Assembly (NCBI RefSeq): GCF_900105135.1
Contig: NZ_LT629741.1
Coordinates: 1,178,001 to 1,242,000, forward strand
Length of the DNA: 64,000 nt
Direction: 5' to 3'
DNA from: Gramella sp. MAR_2010_147
GTDB lineage: Bacteria > Bacteroidota > Bacteroidia > Flavobacteriales > Flavobacteriaceae
How positions within the stretch are numbered: the first letter of the stretch is position 1; the number at the start of each line of letters is the position of its first letter. The notes under the pieces were generated by a model. It worked only from the letters and a program-made list of their open reading frames with translations, did no database searches and was not told the DNA's origin. Of the stretch, positions 62,689 through 64,000 are shown piece after piece. The position numbers and the translations under genes were made by a program.

Positions 62689-63735
62689 ATGAAGAATGTA
62701 AATGCATATGCGGCGAAATCAAATGATGCCAGTTTGGAGCCGTTTGATATTGAGAGAAGAGAGATTTTAGCCGATGATGTAAAGATCGAAATTGACTATT
62801 GCGGAGTTTGCCATAGTGATATTCACCAGGTAAGAAATGATTGGGGAAACAGCAATTATCCAGTGGTTCCCGGACATGAAATTATTGGCCGAGTGACCGA
62901 GGTTGGAAAAGACGTGAAAAACTACAAAAAAGGAGATCTTGTTGGAGTTGGCTGTATGGTAGATTCCTGCCAGGAATGCCAATCCTGTAAGGATGATTTG
63001 GAGCAATATTGTGAGAATGGGATGACCGCAACCTATAATAGTAAGGATAAACACCTTGGAGGCCACACATTTGGAGGTTATTCTGAATTGATCGTGGTAA
63101 AAGAAAAATTTGTACTTAAAGTTCCTGAAAACCTGGATACGAAAGCCGTTGCTCCTTTACTTTGTGCAGGGATCACAACCTGGTCTCCATTGCGACAATG
63201 GAATGTAAAAAAGGGGGACAAGGTTGGAGTAGTTGGCCTTGGAGGTCTTGGCCACATGGGTGTTAAATTTGCCAATGCACTTGGAGCTCATGTAGTAATG
63301 ATCACCACTTCACCTGGAAAAGCTGACGATGCCAAGAGATTGGGTGCAGACGAAGTTCTTATTTCCAAGAATGAGGATGAGATGAAAAAACACCAGGGAA
63401 CTTTTGACTTTATCCTGAATACCGTTCCCGTAGGTCACGACACTAATCCTTATGTTGGGTTACTGAAACGAGATGCAACGATGACTTTAGTAGGAGCTAT
63501 TGATGAGGTAGATATTCACGGTGGAGGATTGATCATGGGTAGAAAAAGACTTGCTGGTTCTTTGATTGGAGGAATTAAAGAAACCCAGGAAATGCTGGAT
63601 TTCTGTGGAGAGCATGATATTGTGTCTGATATTGAAATAATCGATATTCAGAATATCAACGATGCTTTTGACAGGGTTGTAAAATCTGATGTAAAGTATA
63701 GATTTGTGATCGACATGAAATCTATAAAGAACTAA
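62689..63735 (+). CDS. zinc-dependent NAD(P) alcohol dehydrogenase (YahK/cinnamyl-type)
   Basis: 348 residues of the medium-chain dehydrogenase family. Catalytic zinc ligands are Cys38 (DYCGVCHSD) and His63-Glu64 (PGHEIIG). The structural zinc site has Cys94, Cys97, Cys100 and Cys108 (CQECQSC and QYC). The Rossmann motif is GLGGLGHMGVKFA. The sequence CGVCHSDIHQVRNDWGNSNY is typical of the YahK/cinnamyl alcohol dehydrogenase group, which prefers NADPH and reduces broad aldehydes. The physiological substrate is unknown. The next gene starts one base after its stop. Confidence 0.93.
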   Translation: MKNVNAYAAKSNDASLEPFDIERREILADDVKIEIDYCGVCHSDIHQVRNDWGNSNYPVVPGHEIIGRVTEVGKDVKNYKKGDLVGVGCMVDSCQECQSCKDDLEQYCENGMTATYNSKDKHLGGHTFGGYSELIVVKEKFVLKVPENLDTKAVAPLLCAGITTWSPLRQWNVKKGDKVGVVGLGGLGHMGVKFANALGAHVVMITTSPGKADDAKRLGADEVLISKNEDEMKKHQGTFDFILNTVPVGHDTNPYVGLLKRDATMTLVGAIDEVDIHGGGLIMGRKRLAGSLIGGIKETQEMLDFCGEHDIVSDIEIIDIQNINDAFDRVVKSDVKYRFVIDMKSIKN

Positions 63736-63736
63736 T

Positions 63737-64000
63737 ATGAGTATTCTTTCTTCATTATTAGGAAATGCCGGAGCAATCGAAAAAGATACACTTCAGGAGA
63801 AATATGGAAAATTATTAATTCCTTCTGAAGAGATCCAGGCAGGATTCAAGATTATCAGGGATACCTTTATTTTTACGAATAAACGGCTTATTCTGGTAGA
63901 TGTCCAGGGAATTACGGGTAGTAAAATTGAGTATTTTTCGATTCTATATAAAAGCATTACCAGATTTAGTGTTGAAACCGCCGGAAGTTTTGATCTGGAT
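63737..64000 (+). CDS. bacterial PH-domain protein (cut by window end)
   Basis: 88 codons are visible from the ATG at 63737, one base after the dehydrogenase stop, and the frame is open to the window end. The sequence MSILSSLLGNAGAIEKDTLQ and FIFTNKRLILVDVQGITGSK fits the bPH_1 family (YvbH-like), small proteins with a pleckstrin-homology fold. Function unknown. The one-base spacing suggests co-transcription with the alcohol dehydrogenase. Confidence 0.75.
   Translation, partial: MSILSSLLGNAGAIEKDTLQEKYGKLLIPSEEIQAGFKIIRDTFIFTNKRLILVDVQGITGSKIEYFSILYKSITRFSVETAGSFDLD

Noticed and set aside
1..64000. CRISPR array, insertion sequence, prophage, restriction or toxin-antitoxin system
   Set aside because: No regularly spaced repeats, transposase, integrase, capsid, methylase-nuclease pair or antitoxin-like gene was found on either strand.

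Overview
The window is a low-GC chromosomal segment of a marine-type member of the Bacteroidota, family Flavobacteriaceae; gene content and protein style resemble Gramella/Christiangramella. This rests on a SusC/SusD pair, GldI, bacillithiol deacetylase BshB1, DUF3810, DUF368 and DUF349 proteins, many lipoproteins with short Cys-terminated signals, Shine-Dalgarno-poor starts, and repeated promoter boxes of the Bacteroidota TAnnTTTG type (best copies TACCTTTG and TATTTTTG). It is a dense housekeeping region with no phage, integrase, transposase, CRISPR or toxin-antitoxin signature.

Layout. 1-2.4 kb: the 3' part of an ABC permease/M1 peptidase fusion. 2.4-5.3 kb: tRNA-Pro, a PQQ-type sugar dehydrogenase lipoprotein with its own cytochrome c, and uridine kinase. 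5.4-10.6 kb: a SusC/SusD nutrient-uptake pair plus a methyltransferase, apparently inserted between udk and the FtsB/DivIC-like gene. 10.7-15.5 kb: FtsB/DivIC-like protein, both methylmalonyl-CoA mutase subunits and a dienoyl-CoA-reductase-like SDR (acyl-CoA metabolism). 15.7-21 kb: the run parA-parB-DUF5683-dapB-lepB-wbqC. 21-27.2 kb, minus strand: TPR protein, ribH, a small membrane protein, mutL, two rhomboid proteases and a membrane-anchored EEP hydrolase. 27.3-29.4 kb: recF, a lipoprotein and a DciA-like gene.

29.6-35.8 kb: ndk, then nrnA-gldI-cyclophilin/FKBP fusion, pepD and a DUF3810 membrane metallopeptidase-like protein. 35.8-41 kb: two exported amidohydrolase-family proteins and a lipoprotein. 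41.2-47.4 kb: an rRNA/tRNA methyltransferase, Ste24-type protease, RelA/SpoT homologue, Fur-family regulator and purA. 47.4-49.1 kb: two Tat-type ferritin-like exported proteins. 49.3-56.5 kb: an OstA/LptA-like protein, class-III aminotransferase, TPR protein, two DUF368 membrane proteins and aroE. 56.6-59.6 kb: a DUF349 gene with an apparently frameshifted 5' end and a zinc-ribbon methyltransferase. 59.6-62.5 kb, minus strand: mazG, tRNA-His, bshB1 and a Cys/Met PLP enzyme. 62.7-64 kb: a zinc alcohol dehydrogenase and a PH-like protein cut by the window end.

Several convergent gene pairs are separated by near-perfect A-run/hairpin/T-run elements that should terminate both strands. I found no convincing wholly new multi-gene system. 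The items most worth a second look are the DUF349 frameshift with a 24-bp in-frame repeat, two U-U mismatches in the tRNA-His acceptor stem, three amidohydrolase modules of which only one keeps its metal motif, the Tat-exported diiron-like ferritin pair, start codons placed almost on their promoter boxes, and short dispersed hairpin repeats.
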